Positions 44,662-53,668 of a stretch of 64,000 nucleotides of DNA are shown here, one piece after another. The stretch's first letter is position 1; every line of letters begins with the position of its first letter. The notes below the pieces were generated by a model that was not told where the DNA came from, searched no databases, and was given only the letters and a program-made list of their open reading frames with translations. The DNA comes from Carboxylicivirga mesophila. GTDB lineage: Bacteria > Bacteroidota > Bacteroidia > Bacteroidales > Marinilabiliaceae. The stretch spans positions 1-64,000 of the forward strand of contig NZ_JAGUCN010000028.1 of assembly GCF_018271975.1 (NCBI RefSeq). Reading direction: 5' to 3'. A program made the translations under genes and the position numbers.

Positions 44662-46566
44662 TTACTGTTTTTTGGTATGAAAGAAGCTGACTATCTGTTT
44701 GAGGTTTTCGGCTTGCGAGGTGAGTTGTTCAGAGCTGGCCGCCAATTCCTCACTTGACGATGCATTCTGTTGAGTTATCTGGTTAAGCTGCTGCATGGCT
44801 GAGTTAACCTGCTCGGCTCCTTTTAGTTGTTCGTCGCTCGATGATGATATCTCATCCACCAGTTCACTGGTTTTTTGCACCTCGGGTGCTATTTGTTCCA
44901 TTTGCTCGCCTACCTTGCCACTCAGGTTAAGACTCGAATTGGATAAATCAATTATCTGCTTGGCCGAAGCCCGACTTATCTCAGCCAGTTTACGTACTTC
45001 TGTAGCAACTACGGCAAAACCTTTCCCTTGTTCGCCCGCCCTGGCTGCTTCTACTGCTGCATTAAGCGATAGAATATTGGTTTGCTGAGCAATTTCATTG
45101 ATGATATTAATCTTCTGTGCAATGGCTTCATTGGCTTCAACCGACTCAATGGTTGAGCGGTTGATGTCTTTGATATTTGTATAAACCATTTGCGACACTT
45201 TACGTGTGTTATTAGCATTAAGTGCATTGTGCTCTATGTTACTAACCATCTCTTCCATGGTCGACGACACTTCTTCAACTGAAGCCGCCTGTTCGGTGGC
45301 TGACTTAGATAACTGCAAGGAGGTGCCGCTCACATGATGACTGGCCCCGGCTATATCTTCTGCCCCTTTGATAATATCAGATACTACAGCCTCAATTTTC
45401 GCAATCATATTTTGCAAGGCTTTCGCCAAAGTGCCAATTTCGTCATTTTGATTTATTGAAATTGTTGCGGACAGATTTCCTTCTGATAGTTGTTCCGAAA
45501 AAGTTACACATTCCGACAATGGCTTGGTAATGGAACGACTGACCAGTCTAATAATGAGAATTAGTAAGGTGATGGCTATGATAAAGATAACACCCAGAAT
45601 CATCACGTTTTCTTTAATGATATCGGTTATCTCAGATTTGTAATAGGTAATTACAATGTAAGCATCAATGTCGTTTACAAATCTAAAATACAATACCTTA
45701 TCCTCGCCTTCCCATAGGTATTCAATTTTACCTCTCTCACTATTGCTGTTGATAATTCGCTGAAAGAAATCTGCATTTGCTGTATTGTGACCTTCTTTAG
45801 TAGGGTGGATTAGAAACTCACCATCGCTTGTAACCATTAACGGATAGCCTGATTTCAGGTACTTCTTACTTCGAAAGACATTTTTAATACCATCCATATC
45901 TTTCTCTTTTACTCCAACGTAAATGATACCCTCAACTTTACCATTGATAAATAAGGGCTCATAGGCAGTGAGATACCAGTCATCAACAACGAAAGCACGA
46001 CCATAAAAGCTATCTCCTGCAATTATTTTTTGCGCAACCGGAGAGTCGTTACTTATATAAGTATCAATTCCGCGTTCCCCGTTCTGTTTCTTAACGTTGG
46101 TGGATATGCGCAGAAAGCCTTGCGGTATTTTTTGGAACACTGTGGCAGTGCCGTTCATTATCTCACCAACTTCATCAACAAGCTCGTAATTGTGAAAGAT
46201 ACTTTGTTCACCATGCATCAGCGTAGGAATCGAAATAGTTGTCTGTTCCTTATTTAGCTGATTAATAGCATTCACTACGACCTTGTTATCATCATCAAGT
46301 TCGAACTCCTTTAGTGAAGCGATTCGCTTCATCATTTTAACCCCGGATTTAACAAAAGCCTGTCGGTCCGCAATTTGTACTTCCACAAGACGCTTCAAAT
46401 CCTCAGTTTGCATAAATGAGGTTGAGTCCATTTCTGTGGTAATTTGTTGGTACTGTTTGAACGATGAATATGTTCCGACCGATACAACAATAATGACTAC
46501 AATTGAACCCAATATATAATTCAATCGCATGCCAATCTTCAGATTGTTTAAAAAATCTATCCCCAT
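44662..46566 (-). CDS. Methyl-accepting chemotaxis protein with Cache sensor
   Basis: About 634 residues when started at 46566 ([12 protein letters not shown]), preferred over the ATG ten codons upstream because it gives a normal cytoplasmic N-terminus before transmembrane helix 1 (~16-36). A periplasmic Cache-type (Cache3/Cache2-like) sensor of about 270 residues follows, then helix 2 (~316-340), a HAMP domain and an MA signalling domain. The highly conserved hairpin tip is present ([20 protein letters not shown] and [13 protein letters not shown]). No other che gene is in the window. It should regulate a CheA kinase coded elsewhere, for taxis or another output. No CheR-docking pentapeptide is seen at the C-terminus. 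Confidence 0.93.
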   Translation of the reverse strand: MGIDFLNNLKIGMRLNYILGSIVVIIVVSVGTYSSFKQYQQITTEMDSTSFMQTEDLKRLVEVQIADRQAFVKSGVKMMKRIASLKEFELDDDNKVVVNAINQLNKEQTTISIPTLMHGEQSIFHNYELVDEVGEIMNGTATVFQKIPQGFLRISTNVKKQNGERGIDTYISNDSPVAQKIIAGDSFYGRAFVVDDWYLTAYEPLFINGKVEGIIYVGVKEKDMDGIKNVFRSKKYLKSGYPLMVTSDGEFLIHPTKEGHNTANADFFQRIINSNSERGKIEYLWEGEDKVLYFRFVNDIDAYIVITYYKSEITDIIKENVMILGVIFIIAITLLILIIRLVSRSITKPLSECVTFSEQLSEGNLSATISINQNDEIGTLAKALQNMIAKIEAVVSDIIKGAEDIAGASHHVSGTSLQLSKSATEQAASVEEVSSTMEEMVSNIEHNALNANNTRKVSQMVYTNIKDINRSTIESVEANEAIAQKINIINEIAQQTNILSLNAAVEAARAGEQGKGFAVVATEVRKLAEISRASAKQIIDLSNSSLNLSGKVGEQMEQIAPEVQKTSELVDEISSSSDEQLKGAEQVNSAMQQLNQITQQNASSSEELAASSEQLTSQAENLKQIVSFFHTKKQ

Positions 46567-46746
46567 AACAACACACTTTTGTACACAATTCAACACCTCT
46601 GCATCTCACCATTGCAGATTATCATCAAAAAGAAGCTGTTCTCACACTTTAACGGAAGGTATACGCTGCTATACGCATAACGTTAGCAGAAGTTACGGCG
46701 GAATAATGAGATATAAAAGCCCGGCATACTAATAAAGATTAGGGAA

Positions 46747-46780
46747 ATAAAAAAGCCCGAAGCAAATGACTTCGGGCTTT
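46747..46780 (-). terminator. Minus-strand terminator of the POT transporter gene
   Basis: Read on the minus strand, AAGCCCGAAG pairs perfectly with CTTCGGGCTT, followed by a TTTTTTAT tract. It lies 20 bp after the stop at 46800. Confidence 0.88.
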
Positions 46781-46799
46781 ATAGGATTATATGTTTGCC

Positions 46800-48239
46800 T
46801 TACTTATTCTCGAGTGACTTTAAATATTTGTCGTAAAAGAATAGTGCCACAACAGCAGCTAATCCGATAACCAGAATTACCGACCAAATTGATGCAGGAT
46901 TGTAAGTGCTCCACAGGTGGTTTGTTAATTCATTGGTGTTCATGTTCATGGCTGATGCAGCTTGTTCGAAGTACTCATTCTGTGTCAAGCTTTCATCAAT
47001 GTTCAAACCTTGGGCAGCTACCTCTTGTTTTACGAAAGTGGTTTTATCAGACATCCATTGATATACATTACCTGAAATAAATCCGGCAAAAACATTACCT
47101 AAGAAGACAGGAATAAATGAATAGCCCATATATAGTGCTTTCTTTTCTGCTGGTGCAATGCGACCTATGTATTCAGTAATTTTAGGTGAACCGGCCATTT
47201 CTCCAATCGCAAATATATAGATAGCAACTAAAGTGAAAACAACATTTTGGGTGGTTAATGTAAGTGCCATACCAATCGCACAAACAAGGAACCCTGCCAT
47301 CATAGAACGAAGAGGACGCCATTTCATAACAATACTTGATACAATAACCTGGAAGAGGATAATGTACATGGCATCAAAGTTTGTAATGAATTCAGCTTCC
47401 ATTTGTCCATTTGCAGTACCATAGTTCTCACTAAAGAATGGTGCATACTCTTGAAAAAATAGATACATTGACGATGTATCAACCCATTGCATAATAAAGA
47501 CAGGAAGTGTGAAAAATAGTTGGTTATACATGGTCCAGAAACCAGCAACAATAAGCAGGAATACTACAAATTTTCCGTCAGCTAATACTTCGAAGATATT
47601 TGTGAAAACCTTCTTCATAGAATCACCAAAACTTTCATTCGATTCTTCTCTTTCTGGCTCTTTATAAAAAAGTAAAAGAATAAAGTTAATGGCAATAATA
47701 CCTGCAGAAATATAGTAAACCAATGTATATGAAGAGTTCTTGAAAAGCAAAGTTACTAGAGGGCCGAAGAATGCACCTAGGTTAACCATCATATAAAAGA
47801 TACCAAAACCAATAGAGGCTGTTTCCGATGTGGTTGATTTAGCAACTGTGGCAGAGATGATTGGCTTAAAAAGAGCGGCGCCAAGAGCTAAGTATAAGTA
47901 TATGAGAAATACGCCTGTGAAAGATTTGAACAAGGGCATCAGAATAAATGCCGATGTATAGATGATGAAGGCGATAAATAACACGCGTTTATACCCAAAG
48001 CGGTCGGCTATAGAGCCCGTAATAACAGGTAGAAAATAAAGGATCCCTGTGCCAACGCCCATGATAATACCCTTCTGAGCTTGAGAAAGCTCTAATCCTC
48101 CGACATCAATCGAACTGGTGAGGTAATTGGCAAAGAGCATGAAAAAGCCATACCAGGCGAATCGCTCAAAAAGTTCAATAATATTAGCCACCCAGAATAC
48201 CTTTGGGAATTTCTTAAATGTTTGTGCAATGTTTGACAT
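46800..48239 (-). CDS. POT/PTR-family peptide transporter (MFS)
   Basis: A 479-residue MFS protein. Helix 1 has the POT signature ELFERFAWYG (residues 22-31), where the ExxER motif couples proton movement to peptide uptake. Twelve or more hydrophobic helices follow, with NLGAFFGPLV in helix 5 and MFS-type loops (GSIADRFGYKR). It would import di-/tripeptides with protons, though Bacteroidota have related proteins whose substrate is not shown. A long extracellular/loop insert (residues ~265-310) and a 60-residue insert near 390-440 differ from the shortest POT proteins. The neighbour upstream on the same strand is an M28 peptidase, giving a peptidase-transporter pairing. Confidence 0.87.
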   Translation of the reverse strand: MSNIAQTFKKFPKVFWVANIIELFERFAWYGFFMLFANYLTSSIDVGGLELSQAQKGIIMGVGTGILYFLPVITGSIADRFGYKRVLFIAFIIYTSAFILMPLFKSFTGVFLIYLYLALGAALFKPIISATVAKSTTSETASIGFGIFYMMVNLGAFFGPLVTLLFKNSSYTLVYYISAGIIAINFILLLFYKEPEREESNESFGDSMKKVFTNIFEVLADGKFVVFLLIVAGFWTMYNQLFFTLPVFIMQWVDTSSMYLFFQEYAPFFSENYGTANGQMEAEFITNFDAMYIILFQVIVSSIVMKWRPLRSMMAGFLVCAIGMALTLTTQNVVFTLVAIYIFAIGEMAGSPKITEYIGRIAPAEKKALYMGYSFIPVFLGNVFAGFISGNVYQWMSDKTTFVKQEVAAQGLNIDESLTQNEYFEQAASAMNMNTNELTNHLWSTYNPASIWSVILVIGLAAVVALFFYDKYLKSLENK

Positions 48240-48295
48240 ATGTATACAATTAGTTTTTTCAGAAACGGCTAAAATAATTGCTTTAGTGTATAAAC

Positions 48296-48303
48296 CAAAT
48301 GTA
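48296..48303 (-). promoter_or_regulatory. Minus-strand -7 element TACATTTG for the POT gene
   Basis: Exact TAnnTTTG match on the minus strand in the 65-bp gap after the M28 stop. It gives a leader of ~50 nt, so the transporter can be transcribed independently of the peptidase. Confidence 0.5.
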
Positions 48304-48304
48304 T

Positions 48305-49762
48305 TTAGTCATCTTGTGTGTTAAAAGCCGATTTTTGGGTGGCTAAAAAGGCGGTTGTAAAAATCAGTTTAACCCGTTGCTCCATTTCCCGATAGTTAAT
48401 CTTGTCAGGCGTGTCAGTTGGTTTATGGTAGTCAGGATGCAGGCCACTGAAAAAGCCCAGTACAGGGATGTTAATGCGGTGAAATGCATAATGATCCGAT
48501 AACCTTAAAAAGTTACCAAAGCCTTGTGTTTTGTTGTAGTCGTATTGTATAGTTAATGGCGTGAGCAGGTTGTTGGCTACATGTAATAGTGAGTCAAACT
48601 CGGGATAATGGTTATTCCCAATAGTGTAGATATAGTTTGATTTGTGGGTGGAGTCAATGCGCCCAATCATATCAACATTAATATTGGCCTTGATATTAAA
48701 GGCATGTTCTTGTGGATGATCGGCAAAATAAAATGCCCCCAATAAACCTTTTTCTTCACCTGAGGTGGCTAAAAACACAATGTTTTTGTCTAGTTTACCC
48801 TTCAGTGGAGCAAATGCTTTTGCCAGCTCTATGACAGCTGCCGTGCCGCTGGCATTGTCATCGGCACCAACACATATACCATCATATCTTTCACCCACAT
48901 GGTCGTAATGGGCCGAAATTACAAGCGTTTCTTGTGATTTAGTTTTGCCGGGCAGATAGCCGGCAACATTATTGGCATTGGCTTTTTCAATGATAATAGG
49001 GCAAGCGATGGTGAGTTCGGGTTGTGGTAATTGTTTAATGGCTTTGGCTGTGCTATATCCAGATATTGTTTCAAGCGAGTTGTTAAAGAGCGACTCTAAA
49101 CAATCCTGACTGATAGCAAATGCTTTTGTAAGATTATTGCTAAAAGATGGCCGTGAGCGATAGATGGACTGCTTATTGTGTTTTGCTTCCATTTGTGCAC
49201 TCAGTTTTGAAAAAGCATCCGAATCCGATTGATGTACCATAACTAATGCTATTGCACCATCTCTTTTGGTCTTACTGGCCAATGAATACCAGCTATTAAG
49301 GTTATCTACCAGAGCTACTGCAATTTTGCTTTTCATGTTGAGGTGCTCGGTTATCGAATCGTTACCATTTCCAATAAAAATACATTGGCCACTAATTGAG
49401 GGCTCTATTGGTGCAGTGCTCAGATAAACAATGTCTTCATAATGAGTTAATTGTTTGTCTTTAAGCTTAAACTGGAAACTATCCCAGCGCCAGCTCCATA
49501 GTCCGATATTTTGAAGGTATGTGCTGTCGTTGAAAGGTTTAAGTCCGACCGACTTAAAATGATTAACAATGTAGCGCGCTGCTTTATGTTCGCCCTCCGA
49601 GCCAGTATCACGTCCTTGCAGGCTGTCTGATGCCAATACATAAACATGTTGCTTTAGGCTTGTTGAGTCAATGCTATTCAGGTATTTAGATTTAAACTTG
49701 GGTGATTGGGCATTAGCAGATAAGGTGAGTATTGCCAGGGAAATGATTAAGGTTATTTTCAT
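48305..49762 (-). CDS. Exported M28-family zinc aminopeptidase
   Basis: A 485-residue exported metallopeptidase. A signal peptide (cleavage near ANAQ, residue 19) is followed by an N-terminal part, an inserted PA-like domain (~125-250) and the M28 catalytic domain (~255-480). The two-zinc ligands and base are all visible: His285 in HYDH, Asp301 in GADDNASG, catalytic Glu336 and ligand Glu337 in SGEEKG, Asp364 in NVDMIGR and His424 in SDHYAF. It should act as an aminopeptidase on peptides in the periplasm or at the surface. The POT transporter gene is next downstream. Confidence 0.92.
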   Translation of the reverse strand: MKITLIISLAILTLSANAQSPKFKSKYLNSIDSTSLKQHVYVLASDSLQGRDTGSEGEHKAARYIVNHFKSVGLKPFNDSTYLQNIGLWSWRWDSFQFKLKDKQLTHYEDIVYLSTAPIEPSISGQCIFIGNGNDSITEHLNMKSKIAVALVDNLNSWYSLASKTKRDGAIALVMVHQSDSDAFSKLSAQMEAKHNKQSIYRSRPSFSNNLTKAFAISQDCLESLFNNSLETISGYSTAKAIKQLPQPELTIACPIIIEKANANNVAGYLPGKTKSQETLVISAHYDHVGERYDGICVGADDNASGTAAVIELAKAFAPLKGKLDKNIVFLATSGEEKGLLGAFYFADHPQEHAFNIKANINVDMIGRIDSTHKSNYIYTIGNNHYPEFDSLLHVANNLLTPLTIQYDYNKTQGFGNFLRLSDHYAFHRINIPVLGFFSGLHPDYHKPTDTPDKINYREMEQRVKLIFTTAFLATQKSAFNTQDD

Positions 49763-49835
49763 GGTTTTTAAGGATTACATTGTTTTTGTGCATTGAATAA
49801 GTTTAAATATAGTCCATTTTTTTTAATGTAAGAGA

Positions 49836-49863
49836 TAAAAAAAAGCCGGCGTTATTGCCGGCT
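49836..49863 (-). terminator. Minus-strand terminator of the His-rich barrel gene
   Basis: Read on the minus strand, AGCCGGC pairs with GCCGGCT around AATAAC and is followed by TTTTTTT (plus A-run 49837-49843). Confidence 0.85.
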
Positions 49864-49873
49864 AAATGCTATT

Positions 49874-49907
49874 TCTAACGTTAACCTGAATTAGCATAAA
49901 CGTTAGA
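49874..49907. repeat. 9-bp perfect inverted repeat
   Basis: TCTAACGTT at 49874-49882 is inverted as AACGTTAGA at 49899-49907 with a 16-nt spacer. It lies between the stop of the His-rich barrel gene and its terminator. Either a secondary hairpin in the 3' end or a protein-binding site. Confidence 0.4.
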
Positions 49908-49916
49908 TTCAGATCA

Positions 49917-50492
49917 TCAGAAGCGCTTACCGATAGTAATACCAAAGGAATAGGCACTGTATTCTTCTTTAAAGTCGTAGGTAAACATAGGGGTTAGTTC
50001 CCAGCCATTTTCAATCTCCACTTCATACTCAATTCCTGTTTTAAGCACAAAGAAGGTTTCGGTATCGTGCTTTTTAAATTCCCACTCAACACCTGGTCCG
50101 GCAAGAATACCTATGCGGTGCGTTGGTTTGTATTTGCCAACGGCTGATACAACTACCACGTTATTACGCTCCAGTTCATCATGGTTACTGGTGGTAATAT
50201 AATATTGGTCAAGCTCCACATCACCAATGAGGCCAAGGGCCCATTTGTTGTTTAAGGAGTAATAGTAGTCAACTCCAATGGTTGGCACCCATTTTCCTGT
50301 GCTCTCTTCATGAGTTTCATGCTCGTAAAAGGCCGACGGAATGTGAGTAAAACCGGTGTAAAGCGACAGTTTGTGTTTGCCATGACTGCTTGTTTCATGG
50401 CTTGAGTGTGTTTCGTGCCCGGCATGATGTTCATGCTGAGCCATGGCATTAATTGATAATAATGCCACTGCAACAATAAGTAATTGTTTCAT
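49917..50492 (-). CDS. His-rich outer-membrane beta-barrel protein
   Basis: A 191-residue exported protein. After the signal peptide (cleavage near AMA-Q) comes a short His-rich segment (residues ~19-42, HEHHAGHETHSSHE and onward) with about ten His in 25 residues. The rest is made of alternating amphipathic strands ending in the aromatic terminus ITIGKRF, as expected for a small 8-stranded outer-membrane barrel inserted by BamA. The His cluster suggests metal (Zn, Cu, Ni) binding at the periplasmic or surface end. It is followed by its own terminator and preceded by a gene for a small exported protein. Confidence 0.75.
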   Translation of the reverse strand: MKQLLIVAVALLSINAMAQHEHHAGHETHSSHETSSHGKHKLSLYTGFTHIPSAFYEHETHEESTGKWVPTIGVDYYYSLNNKWALGLIGDVELDQYYITTSNHDELERNNVVVVSAVGKYKPTHRIGILAGPGVEWEFKKHDTETFFVLKTGIEYEVEIENGWELTPMFTYDFKEEYSAYSFGITIGKRF

Positions 50493-50548
50493 TCTGCAAT
50501 TTAATTAATTAGTTATGTTCAAGCAGGGCAAAGGGAGCGGGGTATTGC

Positions 50549-50950
50549 TTAGTATTTATTGCCTAGTATTACACCATTTAGGAAGCCATTGATAAGGGCA
50601 CTGCCAATATCGTTGGAACCATGTGGGTTAAAACTATCACGTATGCGATTGGTACCAGTATAGCTAAAAAAATCGGCCGGGTAATGTGCCTTATAGGGCA
50701 TGAGCATGACAGTTGAGTTTTGGGTTACCTGAAATTGCTCGTACATACCCCATTGCTTATAAAGATATATCGGGCGGTTGTGCTTAGTAATCTCGCCAGA
50801 ATTAATATCCAGTTGAATAGGCGTGTAGTTTAATTTCAAATCCAGGCTAACCTGTGTCTCCTGTTTGAGACTATCGGCCTGGTAGGTATATTGGCCATAG
50901 CAGAACAGGCTGCTGCATATCAACAAAAAAAACAGTTTAACTTTTTTCAT
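50549..50950 (-). CDS. Small exported protein of unknown function
   Basis: A 133-residue protein with a clear signal peptide (cleavage near CYGQ). The mature part is beta-rich with aromatic strands (LDLKLNYTPIQLDI, YLYKQWGMYEQFQ) and a Gly/Asn-rich end (LINGFLNGVILGNKY). No family recognised. It has its own -7 promoter and lies 56 bp upstream of the His-rich barrel gene, so the two could be co-transcribed. Confidence 0.65.
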   Translation of the reverse strand: MKKVKLFFLLICSSLFCYGQYTYQADSLKQETQVSLDLKLNYTPIQLDINSGEITKHNRPIYLYKQWGMYEQFQVTQNSTVMLMPYKAHYPADFFSYTGTNRIRDSFNPHGSNDIGSALINGFLNGVILGNKY

Positions 50951-50976
50951 TTCGATGTTTTGCTAGGATTGTGCGG

Positions 50977-50984
50977 CAAAGTTA
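50977..50984 (-). promoter_or_regulatory. Minus-strand -7 element TAACTTTG
   Basis: Exact TAnnTTTG followed by C on the minus strand, 26 bp before the ATG at 50950. Confidence 0.5.
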
Positions 50985-51007
50985 CACTTTATTCTTTTGA
51001 ATTAATA

Positions 51008-53419
51008 TCAGGTGCTCTTTTTAAACACCGAATTGTAATCAATGTAGTAGAGTAATTTAAACGAGAGTGTGTTTATCTGTGGGCTGTTTCTGACTATGTC
51101 TAGATTCTTCTTGTAACCTTTTGTAACTGTTTCTTCAAGGTGAAAAATGGAATTTTTCCATCCCAATGTCATTTCCGAACCAGGGGCAAATACCCATCGC
51201 ACTACCATATCAACATTGAAAGCATTAAAGTTATGATCGTGATTGTCATTATAAGCGTGATCAGGTAGCAGGCTACCATCTTCCTGCAATAAATAGAAGG
51301 ACAGGTTTTCAACGCTCGACCAATAATGCCTGCTTCGAAGTCTCAGGCTTAACTTATTATTGAACGTATAAGCCATTTCAAGAATGTTTTCGACAGTGCC
51401 CAGGTTACGCTGCGAAAAATGAATAGAGTCCTGAGCTTCATTCTTATCGACATAGCCATAATCATTATTCTCAAAATCATATCCCAACTCGTAGTCAAGA
51501 ATTAGCTTTTGCCCTATTCGCCATTGTATACCACAGCCCATCCAGTTACCATCTTGGTTACGTTCAGGCCTGGCATAGCCTCCAAAGTAGCCATAGGCAC
51601 TTATTTTTTTGGTCCAGTCGGTGTGCATAAAAAGATTAATGCGGTAGCCAGGTGGTTTATAAAAATAGCGACCTTCAACACGCGTCTCATCATAGTTGTG
51701 CTCTTCCGACATCCAAACCCCATGTACTTCGAAGCCATAATTATTCATAAACTGGCCTTCGGTATATACGCTCAATTCCTGATTTTTAATGGCAAATGGC
51801 TCCATGTTCATATCATGTATGTAACTGATTTGACTCATCCACTGCCTGAAAATGCTGAACGGTTCAACCTGCTGAAATCGTATAAATGCATCCGTATCGA
51901 AAAGGTTATTGCGCCTGAGGTAACCCATGTCATTGGGGTTATAATCTTTTGAGTAGGCTTCTTGCGACATGCCATATTGCCATTTACCACCATTTTTAGC
52001 TAGCTCCAATTCGGTAAACCAGCCTGTTTCTTTATCTTCTGCACCTCTGTGGCTGATGCCTCCTTTACCGCTCAAGGCAAAGTTCAGGCTTTTATCGCGA
52101 AACTGAAATTCAGTGCCGGTGACATTGGCCATAAATGCGTGATCGTACATGAGCATGTTGGTGTTGATAAGACTGATGTATGAGTTGTTTTTTAATGACT
52201 GATCCACCACCGTTACATTGTAGTTGGTAAATGGTTGTATCAGAACCTCACGCTGTTGGTTGGTGATTGTATCTCCCAGTGTGGCATGCGAGTTGAGTGA
52301 CATGGCGTTGAGCACACCAATAGCCGTGCCGCGTTTGGTGCGTCCCGATATTTTGGTGGCATTTACCAACTGGGTTTCAGACGGGCGATCGGCAATGATT
52401 TCGTTTTCATGCAGGGCATCGTCGGCATCGCCTGCAAATTTGGGCCGGCTGCCAATGCGTCGCGAATAGAAGATATCGGCGCGATCAAACAGTTCCATTC
52501 CCTCGGTGAAAAACTGGCGGCGCTCATCGTAATAGATTTCGTAAGGCGACAGGTTGAGTTGCTTATCATCCGACTGTATCTGTCCAAAATCAGGAATAAG
52601 CATCATATCCAGTGTGAAACTTTCATTGATGCCATATTTAAGGTCCAGGCCGCCTTTGTAAATGAAGTCTGTTTCGCCGCTATTTTCGTTGTGCTCCAGG
52701 TAGGTGGCCATATAGGGAGTAAACGATAGGCGTGTGGGTGGTTTGATGTTACTAATACCAGTAAGTTCTCCTTGTTGGTGGATAAAACCAGAGATATTCC
52801 GATCAATAAAACTCCATGAATTATTGGAATTGTACCGGCGTATATTCCGAAACATATTTAATCCCCAGGTATGAACATCTTTTTCGGGAAATCGCAGGGC
52901 AGAATAAGGAATACGCATTTCAATTGTCCATCCCTCATTGGTTATGCGGGTTTTGCTTTCCCATACAGCATCCCAGTTCGCATCTTCACGGTCACGGTCA
53001 CTTTTTATGGCTTTGATGTCGGTTTGCACACCTGCGGGTGTAATAAAAAAACCATAAGAGAGTTGTCCTTCGTTATATGGGTCAAAGTAAACACCAAAAT
53101 AATCGGCGGCGCCAATGTTATCTCTTTCAGACAAGTAATTGTAAATACTGTCGGGTGCAGAGTCATACAATATGGCTCCAAGGTATACCGCTGTTTGGTC
53201 ATAAAAGAAGTACACCTCGGTTTTTTGCATCGCCGGCTGCCCATTATACGGTTCAAGCTGCACAAAGTCGGTGGCTGCAAAGGCACTTTGATATGACCCA
53301 TCATCGAGAATTCCATCAATTTTTAAGGGTTGATTGAGGTAAATTGCTTCAACCTGTTTCTTTTGTGCTGTGAGCTGCAGACAGCTAATAAAAGTCAGCA
53401 GCAGGAAGATAAGTTTCAT
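51008..53419 (-). CDS. CBM9-like/DUF5916 outer-membrane protein
   Basis: An 803-residue exported protein. After the signal peptide, residues ~25-215 form a carbohydrate-binding family 9-like beta-sandwich (PLKIDGILDDGSYQ, EVYFFYDQTAVYLG, WTIEMRIPYSALRF, WGLNMFRN). The remainder (~225-803) is the DUF5916 part, a long run of amphipathic strands typical of a large outer-membrane barrel, including YEIYYDERRQFFTEG, the family mark. Function is unknown; such proteins are common in marine Bacteroidota and often sit near peptidases or polymer-degradation genes. It is transcribed alone, divergent from tyrS. Confidence 0.88.
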   Translation of the reverse strand: MKLIFLLLTFISCLQLTAQKKQVEAIYLNQPLKIDGILDDGSYQSAFAATDFVQLEPYNGQPAMQKTEVYFFYDQTAVYLGAILYDSAPDSIYNYLSERDNIGAADYFGVYFDPYNEGQLSYGFFITPAGVQTDIKAIKSDRDREDANWDAVWESKTRITNEGWTIEMRIPYSALRFPEKDVHTWGLNMFRNIRRYNSNNSWSFIDRNISGFIHQQGELTGISNIKPPTRLSFTPYMATYLEHNENSGETDFIYKGGLDLKYGINESFTLDMMLIPDFGQIQSDDKQLNLSPYEIYYDERRQFFTEGMELFDRADIFYSRRIGSRPKFAGDADDALHENEIIADRPSETQLVNATKISGRTKRGTAIGVLNAMSLNSHATLGDTITNQQREVLIQPFTNYNVTVVDQSLKNNSYISLINTNMLMYDHAFMANVTGTEFQFRDKSLNFALSGKGGISHRGAEDKETGWFTELELAKNGGKWQYGMSQEAYSKDYNPNDMGYLRRNNLFDTDAFIRFQQVEPFSIFRQWMSQISYIHDMNMEPFAIKNQELSVYTEGQFMNNYGFEVHGVWMSEEHNYDETRVEGRYFYKPPGYRINLFMHTDWTKKISAYGYFGGYARPERNQDGNWMGCGIQWRIGQKLILDYELGYDFENNDYGYVDKNEAQDSIHFSQRNLGTVENILEMAYTFNNKLSLRLRSRHYWSSVENLSFYLLQEDGSLLPDHAYNDNHDHNFNAFNVDMVVRWVFAPGSEMTLGWKNSIFHLEETVTKGYKKNLDIVRNSPQINTLSFKLLYYIDYNSVFKKST

Positions 53420-53595
53420 GCTTAGTGATAGTAGAGTTTAGTGTGTGTTAAAAGATGACTAAAAATACTAAAAAGTTGATGATTCAGAGGTTAATAGCAT
53501 GTTAAAACCCTCAAGAAGTTCTCTTTGTGCATGGTATATTATCAAATTGTAGTTTTTACTTGCAAAATGGCATACAATTGACATTGTGTTTTTAT

Positions 53596-53603
53596 TATCT
53601 TTG
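53596..53603 (+). promoter_or_regulatory. -7 promoter element TATCTTTG for tyrS
   Basis: Exact TAnnTTTG followed by TGC. The nearest -33-like ATTG (53577-53580) is at a short 15-bp spacing. The leader would be ~60 nt. Confidence 0.5.
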
Positions 53604-53668
53604 TGCTTTTGTTATTAACACATGTATAATAGTGTCTTGCTTAAGACAATTAAAATAATGCACTTACC

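Noticed and set aside
51509-51952. 147-codon plus-strand ORF over the DUF5916 gene
   Set aside because: Antisense to a well-supported long gene; composition is that of a shadow frame.
52871-53296. 141-codon plus-strand ORF over the CBM9-like domain
   Set aside because: Antisense shadow of the same gene; the CBM9-like motifs on the minus strand are decisive.
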